Below, in pieces: positions 1 through 7,231 of a DNA stretch of 46,609 nucleotides (positions are counted from its first letter, which is position 1; the number at the start of each line of letters is the position of its first letter). The notes beneath the pieces are model-generated. The model made no database searches and was not told the origin of the DNA. It was given only the letters and a program-made list of their open reading frames with translations. This DNA is from Chloroflexota bacterium (GTDB taxonomy: Bacteria; Chloroflexota; UBA11872), in contig JAPPLN010000081.1 in assembly GCA_028874175.1 (NCBI GenBank), forward strand, positions 1 to 46,609, in the 5' to 3' direction. The position numbers and the translations under genes are program-made.

Positions 1-40
1 CCCCCCCCCCCCCCCCCCCGCTCCCCCCTTCACCCCCGCT

Positions 41-80
41 GTCATTCCGAGCGCAGCGCAGCGGAGCCGAGGAATCTCGC
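41..80. repeat. Imperfect intergenic repeat (ATTCC...GGAAT type)
   Basis: A GTCATTCCGAGCG motif is followed by GCAGC/GGAGC units and closes with CGAGGAATCTCG. The outer ATTCC and GGAAT arms form a 5-bp inverted repeat around a GC-rich centre. From memory, similar ATTCCGAGCG...GAGGAATCT elements are dispersed intergenic repeats in several phyla including Chloroflexota. Only one copy is visible in this window, so repeat status rests on recall. Confidence 0.4.
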
Positions 81-202
81 CTTCCTTCCGTGTTCCCCCG
101 CCTCGCCCCGCCGCCCAGCCTCCCGCCCAGGTCTCGCCGCACTGCCCTGGCGCCACCTCGCCCACCCGCACCCTGAACCACCCATCCCTGGCAACTCCCC
201 GG

Positions 203-279
203 ACCCACCCAAAAAGTGCCCCGAGTCACCTCAAGAGTTTTTTAGAAAAAACTCTTATTGCGCGCGAGCCCCCCATTTC
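203..279 (+). repeat. Palindromic element, copy 1
   Basis: The core at 233-256 is a perfect inverted repeat: 11-nt arms AAGAGTTTTTT and AAAAAACTCTT separated by AG. Flanks on both sides (an A-rich block, then CCCCG, then CCTC before the core; CGCG and CCCCATTTC after it) match, with few differences, the minus strand at 40309-40386. It lies 75 bp upstream of the start at 355 and points the same way as that gene. It could be a small dispersed repeat, an attenuator, or a protein-binding site. There is no separate U tract for a classical terminator. Confidence 0.6.
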
Positions 280-354
280 CGACCGTCCGCGTTTGACACC
301 CCACCCCACACCGGCACGATTGACTCAATCCGCGCTTCGGAGCACCCCACGCCC

Positions 355-1215
355 ATGCCCTACCGCCTCGCCGCCCTCACCATCCCCTACGCCCGCGACG
401 GCCTTTCCCGCCGGCGCGCTTACGCGGGCATTGCCCGCGCCGGCTTCAGCCACGTCGGGCTCTACGACCGCCACGACGAGGGCCCCCTCTGGCCTGACGG
501 CGCGGATGCCGCCGCGTCCCGAGCCGCCGTCCAGCCGGTCCTCGACGCCGGCCTCAAGGTCGACCACAAGTCCCACGGCGGTGTCACCTCGGATCCCGGC
601 GAACCCGAGCGCTTCCTCAAGGCCATCGAGCTCGCCGCCGAGTCCGGCGTCCCCGCCCTCGTCTGCTGGGGTCCCTACGAATACCCGGCCGACGGGTTCC
701 CCGACCGCCCCAAGTCCGGTCCCGCCTGGCAGGCCGAGGTGGACGGTTTCTATGCCGCCTTCGAGCCCGGCGTCCGCGCCGCCGAGGACGCCGGCGTCCT
801 GCTCCTCCCCAAGCCGCACACCGGCGTCGGCAAGCACGGCGCGGCTCTTCGCGAACTCCACGACCGCTTCAACTCGCCCGCCGTCGGCGTCTGCTACGAC
901 ACCGGCAATGTCCACTACTACGAGGGCCTGGACCCTGTCGAGGACATCGAGCCCGTGGCCCGCCTCTGCCGTCAGCTCATCATGAAAGACCACGTCGGCC
1001 CCCGCGGCGCCCCCGTCTTCCGCACCCCCGGAGACGGCGATATTGACCACCAGGCGGTGATCGCGAAGCTCGCCGCTGCCGGCTTCAACGGCACCCTGAC
1101 CAACGAACGCGTCGACGTCTCCGGCGCCGACGCCATCGATGTCGAACTCGGACGCGCCCGCCGTCATATGCTGGCGGTGGCCGCCGCCGCGTTTGGGGAG
1201 TCCTCCGGTGCCTGA
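355..1215 (+). CDS. Sugar phosphate isomerase/epimerase (xylose isomerase-like TIM barrel)
   Basis: A 286-residue soluble protein with the layout of the AP-endonuclease/xylose-isomerase-like TIM-barrel family. It shows an early strand with AGFSHVGLYD, a mid-protein ALVCWGPYEYP strand, the metal-ligand-bearing segment VGVCYDTGNVHYYEG near residues 180-195, and the late LIMKDHVGPRG strand followed by a GDGDID loop. Family members isomerise or epimerise keto-sugars or inositol derivatives using a divalent metal. The specific substrate cannot be read from the sequence. It is first in a three-gene operon, and its stop overlaps the GTG start of the Gfo/Idh oxidoreductase by 8 bp. That pairing is typical of sugar or inositol catabolism. 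Confidence 0.85.
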   Translation: MPYRLAALTIPYARDGLSRRRAYAGIARAGFSHVGLYDRHDEGPLWPDGADAAASRAAVQPVLDAGLKVDHKSHGGVTSDPGEPERFLKAIELAAESGVPALVCWGPYEYPADGFPDRPKSGPAWQAEVDGFYAAFEPGVRAAEDAGVLLLPKPHTGVGKHGAALRELHDRFNSPAVGVCYDTGNVHYYEGLDPVEDIEPVARLCRQLIMKDHVGPRGAPVFRTPGDGDIDHQAVIAKLAAAGFNGTLTNERVDVSGADAIDVELGRARRHMLAVAAAAFGESSGA

Positions 1216-2293
1216 GACCGTCGGCGTGGGCATGCTCGGCTACGGCTTCATGGCCGCCGCCCACCTGTCCGGCCTCAGCCAGGTCCCCAACGCCCGCGTC
1301 ACCGCCATCGCCGGACCCAACCAGGAGCGCGCCTCCGCCGTCGCCGCCGACCACGGCGTCCCATCGGTCTATCCCGACGAGCACGCCCTCCTGGCCGACC
1401 CATCTGTCGACGCCGTCGTCATCACCTCGCCCGACGATCAGCACTACGCGCAGACCATGGCCTGCATCCAGGCCGGCAAGCACGTATTCGTCGAGAAGCC
1501 CATCTCGTTCGACGCCATGCAGGCCCGCGAGATGTACATGGCCGCCATGTCCGCCGGCGTCCGCACCGGCGTCGGCTTCACCCTGCGCTGGAATCCCCTG
1601 ATCGAGCGCATTTCCGCCATGGTCCAGGCCGGCGAACTGGGCCAGCTGGTGAGCGTCCACTGCCAGCGTTTCAATCGACGCTTGCTGGGCGATGTCCCCG
1701 TCATGGAGTGGCGATACGACCCGAGCCGTGGTCGCAGCGGTGTCCTGGGCGACCTTGGCAGCCACATGATTGACCTGGCGCAATTCCTGGCGGGCCCGAT
1801 AACCGCCGTGGCCGCCGACCTGAACACCGTCAGGCCGCACGCCCTGGATCCCGAGACCGGCGCCGAGGTACCGCTCACGCTGGATGACGATGCAGTGCTC
1901 AGCGTCCGCTTCGCCAGCGGCGCCCACGGCACGATCTCCACCAGCCGCGTCGGCGCCGTCGACTCGCACCTGCCGCTGGGTCGCAGCAGCTTCCTGATCA
2001 ACGGCACTGAGGCCGGTGTCCTGACCGACTGCGTCCTGCAGGCCACGATCAACCGGGTGGGCCGGGAGCCCGAATTGGTCGACCCGGGCCTGCCGCTGGA
2101 CGACGCCGACCACGCCGGCATCCTGGCCTTCTTCGGCGAGCGCATGATGCGCGGCTTTGTGGACTCGATCCGCGAGAACCGCGACGTCCCTCCAACGCTC
2201 ATGGACGGCCTGCGAACCCAGGAAGTCATCGACTGCGCCCTCGAAGCCGCCGAGACTCGCCGCTGGGTTGACGTACCCCCGACCCATGGCTGA
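1208..2293 (+). CDS. Gfo/Idh/MocA family NAD(P)-dependent oxidoreductase
   Basis: I place the start at GTG 1208, which overlaps the previous stop by 8 bp. The longer in-frame extension from 1139 lies wholly inside the upstream gene. The 361-residue product opens with a Rossmann motif (GMLGYGFMAAAH, residues 8-19) and carries the family's catalytic EKP motif (HVFVEKPIS, Lys about 97). A second conserved segment, GVLGDLGSHMIDLAQFL, contains the Asp and His expected in the active site. These enzymes oxidise or reduce sugar hydroxyl or keto groups with NAD(P). Substrate is unknown. The stop overlaps the next gene's ATG at 2286. Confidence 0.9.
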   Translation: MPETVGVGMLGYGFMAAAHLSGLSQVPNARVTAIAGPNQERASAVAADHGVPSVYPDEHALLADPSVDAVVITSPDDQHYAQTMACIQAGKHVFVEKPISFDAMQAREMYMAAMSAGVRTGVGFTLRWNPLIERISAMVQAGELGQLVSVHCQRFNRRLLGDVPVMEWRYDPSRGRSGVLGDLGSHMIDLAQFLAGPITAVAADLNTVRPHALDPETGAEVPLTLDDDAVLSVRFASGAHGTISTSRVGAVDSHLPLGRSSFLINGTEAGVLTDCVLQATINRVGREPELVDPGLPLDDADHAGILAFFGERMMRGFVDSIRENRDVPPTLMDGLRTQEVIDCALEAAETRRWVDVPPTHG

Positions 2294-3455
2294 CACCGGC
2301 GCCTTCGCCGAGTTGCGGGAGGCCATCCCGGCCATCCGCCACTACCGCTGCCTCAACTCCGGCGGTGTGGCTCCGACCCCGCAGGCCACCCTCGATCTCC
2401 AGCAATCCTGGTACGGCCGCGAAGCGGTCATGACCACTACCAACCACGACCTGCGCGAGATCTACAACGAGGAGATGGCTGCCCTGCGCGGCGAGATTGC
2501 CGCGCTGCTCAACGCCGATCCAAACGAGATTGCGCTCATCCGCGCCGTCTCCGAGGCCGTCTCCTTCGTCGCCGCCGCCCTTGACCTAAAGCGCGGCGAC
2601 CGCGTGATCCTCACCGCCGCGGAACACCCCAGCGGCTACCTGGCCTGGCTGACGCTGCGCGACCGTCTTGGCCTGGAGATCGTGGCCATCGAAGCCGACG
2701 GCGACGACGATGCGTTCGTGCGCGACGTGGAAGCGGCGATGACCCCCAACACTCGCGCGTTCTGCCTGAGCCACGTCACCACCGAACGCGGCATCCTGCT
2801 GCCGGTGGACAGAGTCTCGGCGATGGCCCGCGAGCGCGGCGTCGTCACGGTGGTGGACGCCGCCCAGTCCTTCGGCGCACGTCCCACCGACATGCGGCAG
2901 CTTGGCTGCGACGTGTACGCCTTCCCCGCCTTCAAGTGGAGCATGGGCCCCTACGGTGTCGGCGCGATGTACGTTCGGCGCGACGCCCAGGAGCGCCTGC
3001 GCCCCTGGGGCAGCGGCGCCGGCGCGGTATCCCAGTCAAGCTTCCCGCCGGGCGAGGCCCATCTGCACGAGAACGCCCAGCGCTATGAATTCGGCGCCCG
3101 CCCCTACGCCCTCTACGCCGCCTGGCGCGCCTCGATCAAGATTCTGAGCGACCTGGGTCTTGAAACCGTCCAGCAGCGCAGCGCCGATCTGGCGGCCGAA
3201 GCTCGCGCCGTCTTCAGCGATTTTCCCGGCGCCAGCATTCGCACGCCCGAGCAAGGCGAAGCGCGCTCAGGCATCTTCACGGTCGGGCTGGAAGGCGCCG
3301 ACGGCATGGCGCTGGCCGAGTATTGCCTGCACGCCCACCGCATCCTCTGCCGAGCCGCCGACGGCTACTCCGCCGTCCGCTTGTCGTTCCATGCCTTCAA
3401 CGACACGTCGGACATCGAAGCCGCCGCCCAGGCCTTTGAGGACTTCCCTACCTAG
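2286..3455 (+). CDS. Class V aminotransferase-fold PLP enzyme
   Basis: The ATG at 2286 overlaps the end of the oxidoreductase by 8 bp, so the frame extension from 2157 is rejected. The product has 389 residues. PLP-binding features are visible: the DAAQSFG segment (Asp about 191, Gln about 194) and the Schiff-base lysine in FPAFKWSMGPYGVGAMYV (Lys about 217). A short C-terminal domain ends SYSAVRLSFHAFNDTSDIEAA-like, usual for the cysteine-desulfurase/isopenicillin-N-epimerase group. No obvious desulfurase active-site cysteine loop is seen, so epimerase, lyase or transaminase activity is more likely than Fe-S cluster assembly. It probably works with the two upstream sugar enzymes. Confidence 0.85.
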   Translation: MADTGAFAELREAIPAIRHYRCLNSGGVAPTPQATLDLQQSWYGREAVMTTTNHDLREIYNEEMAALRGEIAALLNADPNEIALIRAVSEAVSFVAAALDLKRGDRVILTAAEHPSGYLAWLTLRDRLGLEIVAIEADGDDDAFVRDVEAAMTPNTRAFCLSHVTTERGILLPVDRVSAMARERGVVTVVDAAQSFGARPTDMRQLGCDVYAFPAFKWSMGPYGVGAMYVRRDAQERLRPWGSGAGAVSQSSFPPGEAHLHENAQRYEFGARPYALYAAWRASIKILSDLGLETVQQRSADLAAEARAVFSDFPGASIRTPEQGEARSGIFTVGLEGADGMALAEYCLHAHRILCRAADGYSAVRLSFHAFNDTSDIEAAAQAFEDFPT

Positions 3456-3943
3456 ACCCCTCGAATCTGCTCCAGACTGCGCACCATGGCAATCGCCGCC
3501 AGAGCAGCGTCCCCACCGCGGTTGCCGAACTTTCCGCCGCACCGGTTAATCGCCTGCTCCACCGTCTCCGCCGTCACGATCCCGTAGATCACCGGCGTCT
3601 TGCCGGTCAGCGCCACCTGCGCAATCCCCCGCGCCGACTCCTGCGCCACATGGTCGTAATGCGTGGTCTCGCCGCGGATGATGCAACCCAGGCAGATCAC
3701 GACGTCGGGCTCTTCGGCAGCGATCAGGTCGCGCGCCGCCACCGGTAGCTCGAACGATCCCGGTACCCAGGCAATCGTCTGGTCCCCTTCGGCCACGCCA
3801 TGTCGGCGCAGCTCGCGTTGACAGGCCTCCAGCAGGTGCCCCACGAAGAACTCGTTGAAGCGGGCCGCCGCGATGCCCACGCGCAGCCCTCTGCCGTCGA
3901 GCGGCGGATCGATCACTCGCGCTCCGTTTGCTTGTTCGCTCAT
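3452..3943 (-). CDS. ribH: 6,7-dimethyl-8-ribityllumazine synthase
   Basis: A 163-residue product of normal family length, forming the penultimate riboflavin step: condensation of 5-amino-6-ribitylaminouracil with 3,4-dihydroxy-2-butanone 4-phosphate to lumazine. Diagnostic segments are AARFNEFF near residue 27, WVPGSFELP near 60, and GCIIRGETTHYDHVAQESARG near 85, which contains the catalytic His. Its ATG (3943) overlaps the ribBA stop in an ATGA, so it is translationally coupled and last in the rib operon. Its 3' end overlaps the convergent aminotransferase stop by 4 bp. Confidence 0.97.
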   Translation of the reverse strand: MSEQANGARVIDPPLDGRGLRVGIAAARFNEFFVGHLLEACQRELRRHGVAEGDQTIAWVPGSFELPVAARDLIAAEEPDVVICLGCIIRGETTHYDHVAQESARGIAQVALTGKTPVIYGIVTAETVEQAINRCGGKFGNRGGDAALAAIAMVRSLEQIRGV

Positions 3944-5133
3944 AGCTCGTGCCCCATTCGTGCGCGCTTGGTCTCCAGATAGCGGCGGTTATGCGCGCCC
4001 GCCTCAACCGCCAGCGCCAACTGCTCCACAACTTTCAGTCCGTAGGCGCGGAAGCCCGCGGTTTTCTTGGGGTTGTTGGTAAGCAGGCGCAGGTCGGTGA
4101 TGCCGAGCTCGCGCAGAATCTGCGCGCCCACGCCGTAGTCGCGCAGGTCGGCGGCGAATCCCAGGTGACGGTTGGCATCCACGGTGTCCAGCCCCCGATC
4201 TTGCAATTCGTAGGCCCGGAGCTTGTTCGCCAGACCGATGCCCCGGCCTTCCTGCCGCATGTACAGCACCACGCCACGGCCCTCGTCGGCAATCCGCGAC
4301 AGGGCCGCGTCCAGCTGGTCGCCGCAGTCGCATCGCATCGAGCCAAACACGTCCCCGGTCAGGCACTCCGAGTGAACCCGAACGAGCGGCGGCGAGTCTC
4401 CGCCGAGATCACCCAGGGTCAGGGCCACGTGGTCTTCGCCGGTTGTGGTGTCGTGAAACGCCACCGCCTTGAAGGCCCCGTGCGCGGTTGGCAGATCGGC
4501 GGCAGCAACCTGATACACCACGCGTTCACTCGCGCGCCGGTAGTGGACGATCTGGCTGATGCGTACCACCGGGATTGCCGGCGCGCCTGAATCGGCGGGA
4601 AGCCAGGGATCAGTGAAGGCTGCGGGGGGCGGCGTGTCGACGTGCGTCAACACGGCCACGGGCTCGAACCCTGCCAGCACGGCCAGGTCGACGGCCGCCT
4701 CGGTGTGGCCCAATCGTCGCAGCACGCCGCCTTCGCGGGCCCGAATCGGGGTAACCGGACCGGGCGAGCGGAAGTCGGCACCATTCCGATCGGACGCCAG
4801 GGCCCGGACTACGGCGACTCTCGACGCGTTGTCCGACTCCGCGGAAGCACCTGCCAGTCCCACGGAGATAGCCAGCGCCGGGCGTCGCGCGAGCGGGTCG
4901 CCGGAATCCGGCGGCTGCGCGGACAGCCCAAGCTCGTCGAGTCGCAGCGTGGTGGCGGGTGCGTAGATCTCGCCGTTGCCCAGAGCTTGCAGGTGTCGCA
5001 GCGTGTCTGCTCGCAGGTTCTCGCCGGCCGCGACAAGGTCAAGGTCCGGCTGCGCCAGGCCGTCGTCGACGACCGCCACGATGCCGCCGCCGCGGATGCG
5101 GGCAATTGCCGTAGCCAGCGCGTCGTGGTTCAT
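3940..5133 (-). CDS. ribBA: RibBA: GTP cyclohydrolase II with degenerate DHBP synthase domain
   Basis: A 397-residue two-domain protein. The C-terminal GTP cyclohydrolase II half is intact: SECLTGDVFGSMRCDCGDQL carries the zinc cysteines (about 257, 268, 270), followed by MRQEGRGIGL, DTVDANRHLGF and LLTNNPKK. The N-terminal half aligns with DHBP synthase and keeps REGGVLRRLGHTEAAVDL with the His near 143. However, the acidic catalytic/metal loop, normally DDEDRENEGD, reads VVDDGLAQPDLDL (residues 21-33), and the usual Thr/Gly/Ser loop is also replaced. I therefore expect GCH II activity but little or no DHBP synthase activity. It overlaps ribE upstream and ribH downstream by 4 bp each. Confidence 0.93.
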   Translation of the reverse strand: MNHDALATAIARIRGGGIVAVVDDGLAQPDLDLVAAGENLRADTLRHLQALGNGEIYAPATTLRLDELGLSAQPPDSGDPLARRPALAISVGLAGASAESDNASRVAVVRALASDRNGADFRSPGPVTPIRAREGGVLRRLGHTEAAVDLAVLAGFEPVAVLTHVDTPPPAAFTDPWLPADSGAPAIPVVRISQIVHYRRASERVVYQVAAADLPTAHGAFKAVAFHDTTTGEDHVALTLGDLGGDSPPLVRVHSECLTGDVFGSMRCDCGDQLDAALSRIADEGRGVVLYMRQEGRGIGLANKLRAYELQDRGLDTVDANRHLGFAADLRDYGVGAQILRELGITDLRLLTNNPKKTAGFRAYGLKVVEQLALAVEAGAHNRRYLETKRARMGHEL

Positions 5134-5780
5134 CGCGTCGCGTCCAGCCTGTAGCCGGCCGCGCGCAGTTGTGCGATTGAAGGACCGCCTACGCCCTCAG
5201 GCTGCGGCAGGTGTCCGTACTTGGCCAGGACGTCGGCTTCCAGGTTGGCCCGATAACCGACGGGCGCCGCGCCCAGCGTGACCGATCGGATGGTGTGTGG
5301 AATTAGGGCGACCGCGAATGTCGCGTCACGCGGCTCAACAACGGTCAGGCTGACGCCGTCGAGGGCAACGAAGCCCTTGGAGACGATGTACCGCGTGAGG
5401 TGCGGTGGGAAGGCAAAGCGAACGACTTCCGAGTCGCCGTCGGGCCGTCGCTCGATCAATTCGGCGGTCGCGTCCACGTGGCCCTGCACGTAGTGCCCGC
5501 CCATGCGGTCGCCGTAGGCGAGCGGGCGTTCCAGGTTGACGAGACTGTCGACGGCGAGCTGACCGAGGTTGGTCAGTCGCAAGGTCTCCGGGACGGCCTC
5601 TACCGAGACCTCGTTGTCAGCCACGCTGACGGCCGTCAGGCAGGCGCCGTTGACCGCGATGGAGTCGCCAACGCGGACACCGTCTGCGCAGACGTCCGAT
5701 TGAAGCGTGAACCGCCGCAGGCCCTCGGCGTCCTCTACCCGATCCACGCGTCCGAGGTCCTCCACGATACCGGTGAACAT
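5130..5780 (-). CDS. ribE: Riboflavin synthase alpha subunit
   Basis: A 216-residue protein that begins with the family hallmark MFTGIVEDLGRV and consists of two tandem lumazine-binding repeats. The second repeat starts near MGGHYVQGHVDATAEL. Repeat 1 has VNGACLTAV and repeat 2 has LDGVSLTVV, the paired substrate-binding segments. It dismutates two lumazines into riboflavin and a pyrimidine that is recycled. It sits one base after the ribD stop and overlaps the ribBA start by 4 bp, so the operon order is ribD-ribE-ribBA-ribH. Confidence 0.96.
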   Translation of the reverse strand: MFTGIVEDLGRVDRVEDAEGLRRFTLQSDVCADGVRVGDSIAVNGACLTAVSVADNEVSVEAVPETLRLTNLGQLAVDSLVNLERPLAYGDRMGGHYVQGHVDATAELIERRPDGDSEVVRFAFPPHLTRYIVSKGFVALDGVSLTVVEPRDATFAVALIPHTIRSVTLGAAPVGYRANLEADVLAKYGHLPQPEGVGGPSIAQLRAAGYRLDATR

Positions 5781-5781
5781 C

Positions 5782-6879
5782 TCAGTCCACCGCCGGTCCG
5801 TAGCGGCGCAGATCGCCCTCGATCAGGGTGTCTTCGCCGACTCTGCTGATTCGCGGACGATCCAGCAGCCTTGCCGTTAGCGCGTCCACATCAGCAGACG
5901 CCGCGAGGCCATCGCCCATGGTCCAGGGCGCAACAAAGACCGCAACGCTGTCGACAGCGCCAGTGGCCAGGAACGCACCGGTAAGGGTTGGTCCTGCCTC
6001 GAGCAGCACGCTCGAGAGACGAAGCTCGCCAAGGGCCTCCAATGCCGCATCGATATCGATGCGGTTGGCGGCGGTAGGCGTGCAGATCAGCACCTCAGCA
6101 CCGGCTTCTTTGAGTTGGCCGACGCGCAGGGATGGCGCGGCTGCTGTGGTCAGTATGAGCGAGCGTCCGTCGTGGCCAACGACTCGAGACGACGGCGGGG
6201 TGCGCGCCTGTGAGTCAAGGACCACGCGCAGCGGTTGCCGGCCGTCGACAGGTGGCGGACGCACGGTGAGGCGGGAGTCGTCGACCAGAATCGAATCGAC
6301 TCCGGTGACGATTGCGTCCGCCGCGTCACGCATTGCGTGGACACGACGCCAGGCGGCATCGCCGGTTATGCGTCCACCGCCCGAGGGCTGGGCGACCTTG
6401 CCGTCCGCTGTCACGGCCCACTTGGCGGTGACATGGGGACGGCCGGTTTCGGTGAGCTTGAAGTGTCCCTGCGCGAGGTCGCTCGCCGCCCGTGCGCCGA
6501 CGCCGGTCACGACCTGTATCCCCTGGCCGCGCAGGTAGTCGAAGCCGCCGCCACGGACTCCAGGATTCGTGTCCCGAATCGCCGCGACGACGCGCCTAAT
6601 GCCGGCCTGCAAAATGGCCTGCGTGCAAGGGGGTGTATGCCCGTAGTGATTGCAGGGTTCCAGCGTGACGGCCAGCGTGGCGCCCCGCGCGTGGGAACCG
6701 GCGGCGCGCAGGGCCATGACCTCCGCGTGATCGCCTCCGGCTGGTTGGGTGGCGCCTTCGCCGAGGACGGTCCCATCGTCGCCGACAACCACGGCGCCAA
6801 CCGGCGGATTGGGATGCGTGCGGCCCCTCGCCCGACGCGCCATATCCAGGGCACGAGCCATGGCGGACTCGTGTCTCAC
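5782..6879 (-). CDS. ribD: Bifunctional diaminohydroxyphosphoribosylaminopyrimidine deaminase / reductase RibD
   Basis: A GTG start at 6879 gives VRHESAMARALDMARRARGRTHPNP, which matches the usual RibD N-terminal length exactly. The 365-residue product has an N-terminal zinc deaminase domain (HAEVMALRAAG near 51, then LEPCNHYGHTPPC near 75). Its C-terminal reductase domain includes KWAVTADGKVA, ITGDAAWRRVHAMRDAADAIVTGVDSILVDDSRLTVR and LLEAGPTLTGAFL. It carries out the second and third steps from the GTP cyclohydrolase product. It is first in the operon, about 107 nt downstream of the FMN riboswitch aptamer, so its expression should fall when FMN is plentiful. Confidence 0.95.
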   Translation of the reverse strand: MRHESAMARALDMARRARGRTHPNPPVGAVVVGDDGTVLGEGATQPAGGDHAEVMALRAAGSHARGATLAVTLEPCNHYGHTPPCTQAILQAGIRRVVAAIRDTNPGVRGGGFDYLRGQGIQVVTGVGARAASDLAQGHFKLTETGRPHVTAKWAVTADGKVAQPSGGGRITGDAAWRRVHAMRDAADAIVTGVDSILVDDSRLTVRPPPVDGRQPLRVVLDSQARTPPSSRVVGHDGRSLILTTAAAPSLRVGQLKEAGAEVLICTPTAANRIDIDAALEALGELRLSSVLLEAGPTLTGAFLATGAVDSVAVFVAPWTMGDGLAASADVDALTARLLDRPRISRVGEDTLIEGDLRRYGPAVD

Positions 6880-6958
6880 TGCCGCGTCGGCGCTATGGCG
6901 TTCGCTCAGGGCAGTCGTCAGGTCGCGGGCCCTCAGCGCGTTAAACCGCCGGGGCGTA

Positions 6959-6979
6959 GGCGTGCACGCGTCGCACGCC
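6959..6979 (-). promoter_or_regulatory. Stem-loop between FMN aptamer and ribD (candidate expression platform)
   Basis: On the + strand a 7-bp inverted repeat (GGCGTGC / GCACGCC) surrounds a 7-nt loop, with further pairing possible outside. It lies between the aptamer and the ribD start and lacks a following U tract on the minus strand. If it belongs to the expression platform, control is more likely translational or Rho-linked than by intrinsic termination. This is an inference from position. Confidence 0.4.
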
Positions 6980-6986
6980 CACGGCG

Positions 6987-7128
6987 CCTTCTCCCTTCCG
7001 GACTGTACCGTCGGCTCCGGACTTGCACCGGATCAGCCGGTGTTGGCCGGCTCGCGGGCTTGGCGCTGGGCCTTACCGCCGGTCGGGAATTGCCCGGCGC
7101 TGGCGCCGGGATCACCCTGCCCCGAAGG
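6987..7128 (-). promoter_or_regulatory. FMN riboswitch (RFN element)
   Basis: Read on the minus strand, the segment starts CTTCGGGGCAGGGTGAT and contains AATTCCCGACCGGCGGTA, then GCCCGCGAGC, and then CCGGTGCAAGTCCGGAGC. It continues with CGACGGTACAGTCCGGA and closes with GGGAGAAGG. These are the strongly conserved blocks of the RFN aptamer, in the right order and spacing, with the closing P1 helix formed by CCTTCGGG-side and GAAGG-side bases. It precedes ribD in the same orientation, the classical arrangement for FMN feedback control of riboflavin synthesis. Confidence 0.95.
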
Positions 7129-7231
7129 CACGTGTGTGCGTGGGTCAAGCATACGCCCGTGGGCAGCGGCGTCCAATTGCGGCCGTATGCTCCAAGATGG
7201 GACTGCTGATCGTGGGCCGGAGCGTGGCGCG

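Larger units (their letters stand above)
1..354. other. C-rich non-coding leader
   Basis: No convincing gene lies here. The region opens with 19 consecutive C residues, stays strongly C-rich on the + strand, and contains a short imperfect repeat (41-80) and the palindromic element described separately (203-279). Reading frames crossing it are low-complexity Pro/Ser/Ala-rich shadows. It presumably holds the promoter and 5' leader of the gene starting at 355, but I cannot point to a convincing -35/-10 pair. The C run may mark a contig edge or a polymerase/assembly artefact. Confidence 0.6.

Noticed and set aside
233..256. Reading the palindromic core as a conserved peptide (LKSFLEKTL in one frame of both copies)
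   Set aside because: Similarity includes a one-base length difference just downstream and is centred on a perfect DNA palindrome, which explains conservation better than coding.
293..985. Plus-strand frame of 230 codons overlapping the start of the isomerase gene
   Set aside because: Pro/Ser/Thr low-complexity shadow in another frame; the isomerase frame has a recognisable TIM-barrel pattern.
325..2335. Long minus-strand open frames (about 300 and 416 codons) opposite the isomerase and oxidoreductase genes
   Set aside because: Their translations are Gly/Val/Asp-rich mirror products of GC-rich codons, with no family motifs. The + strand proteins have clear signatures and overlapping starts.
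6235..7209. Plus-strand frame of 324 codons opposite ribD and the riboswitch
   Set aside because: It runs antisense through ribD and the RFN element and has no recognisable domain.
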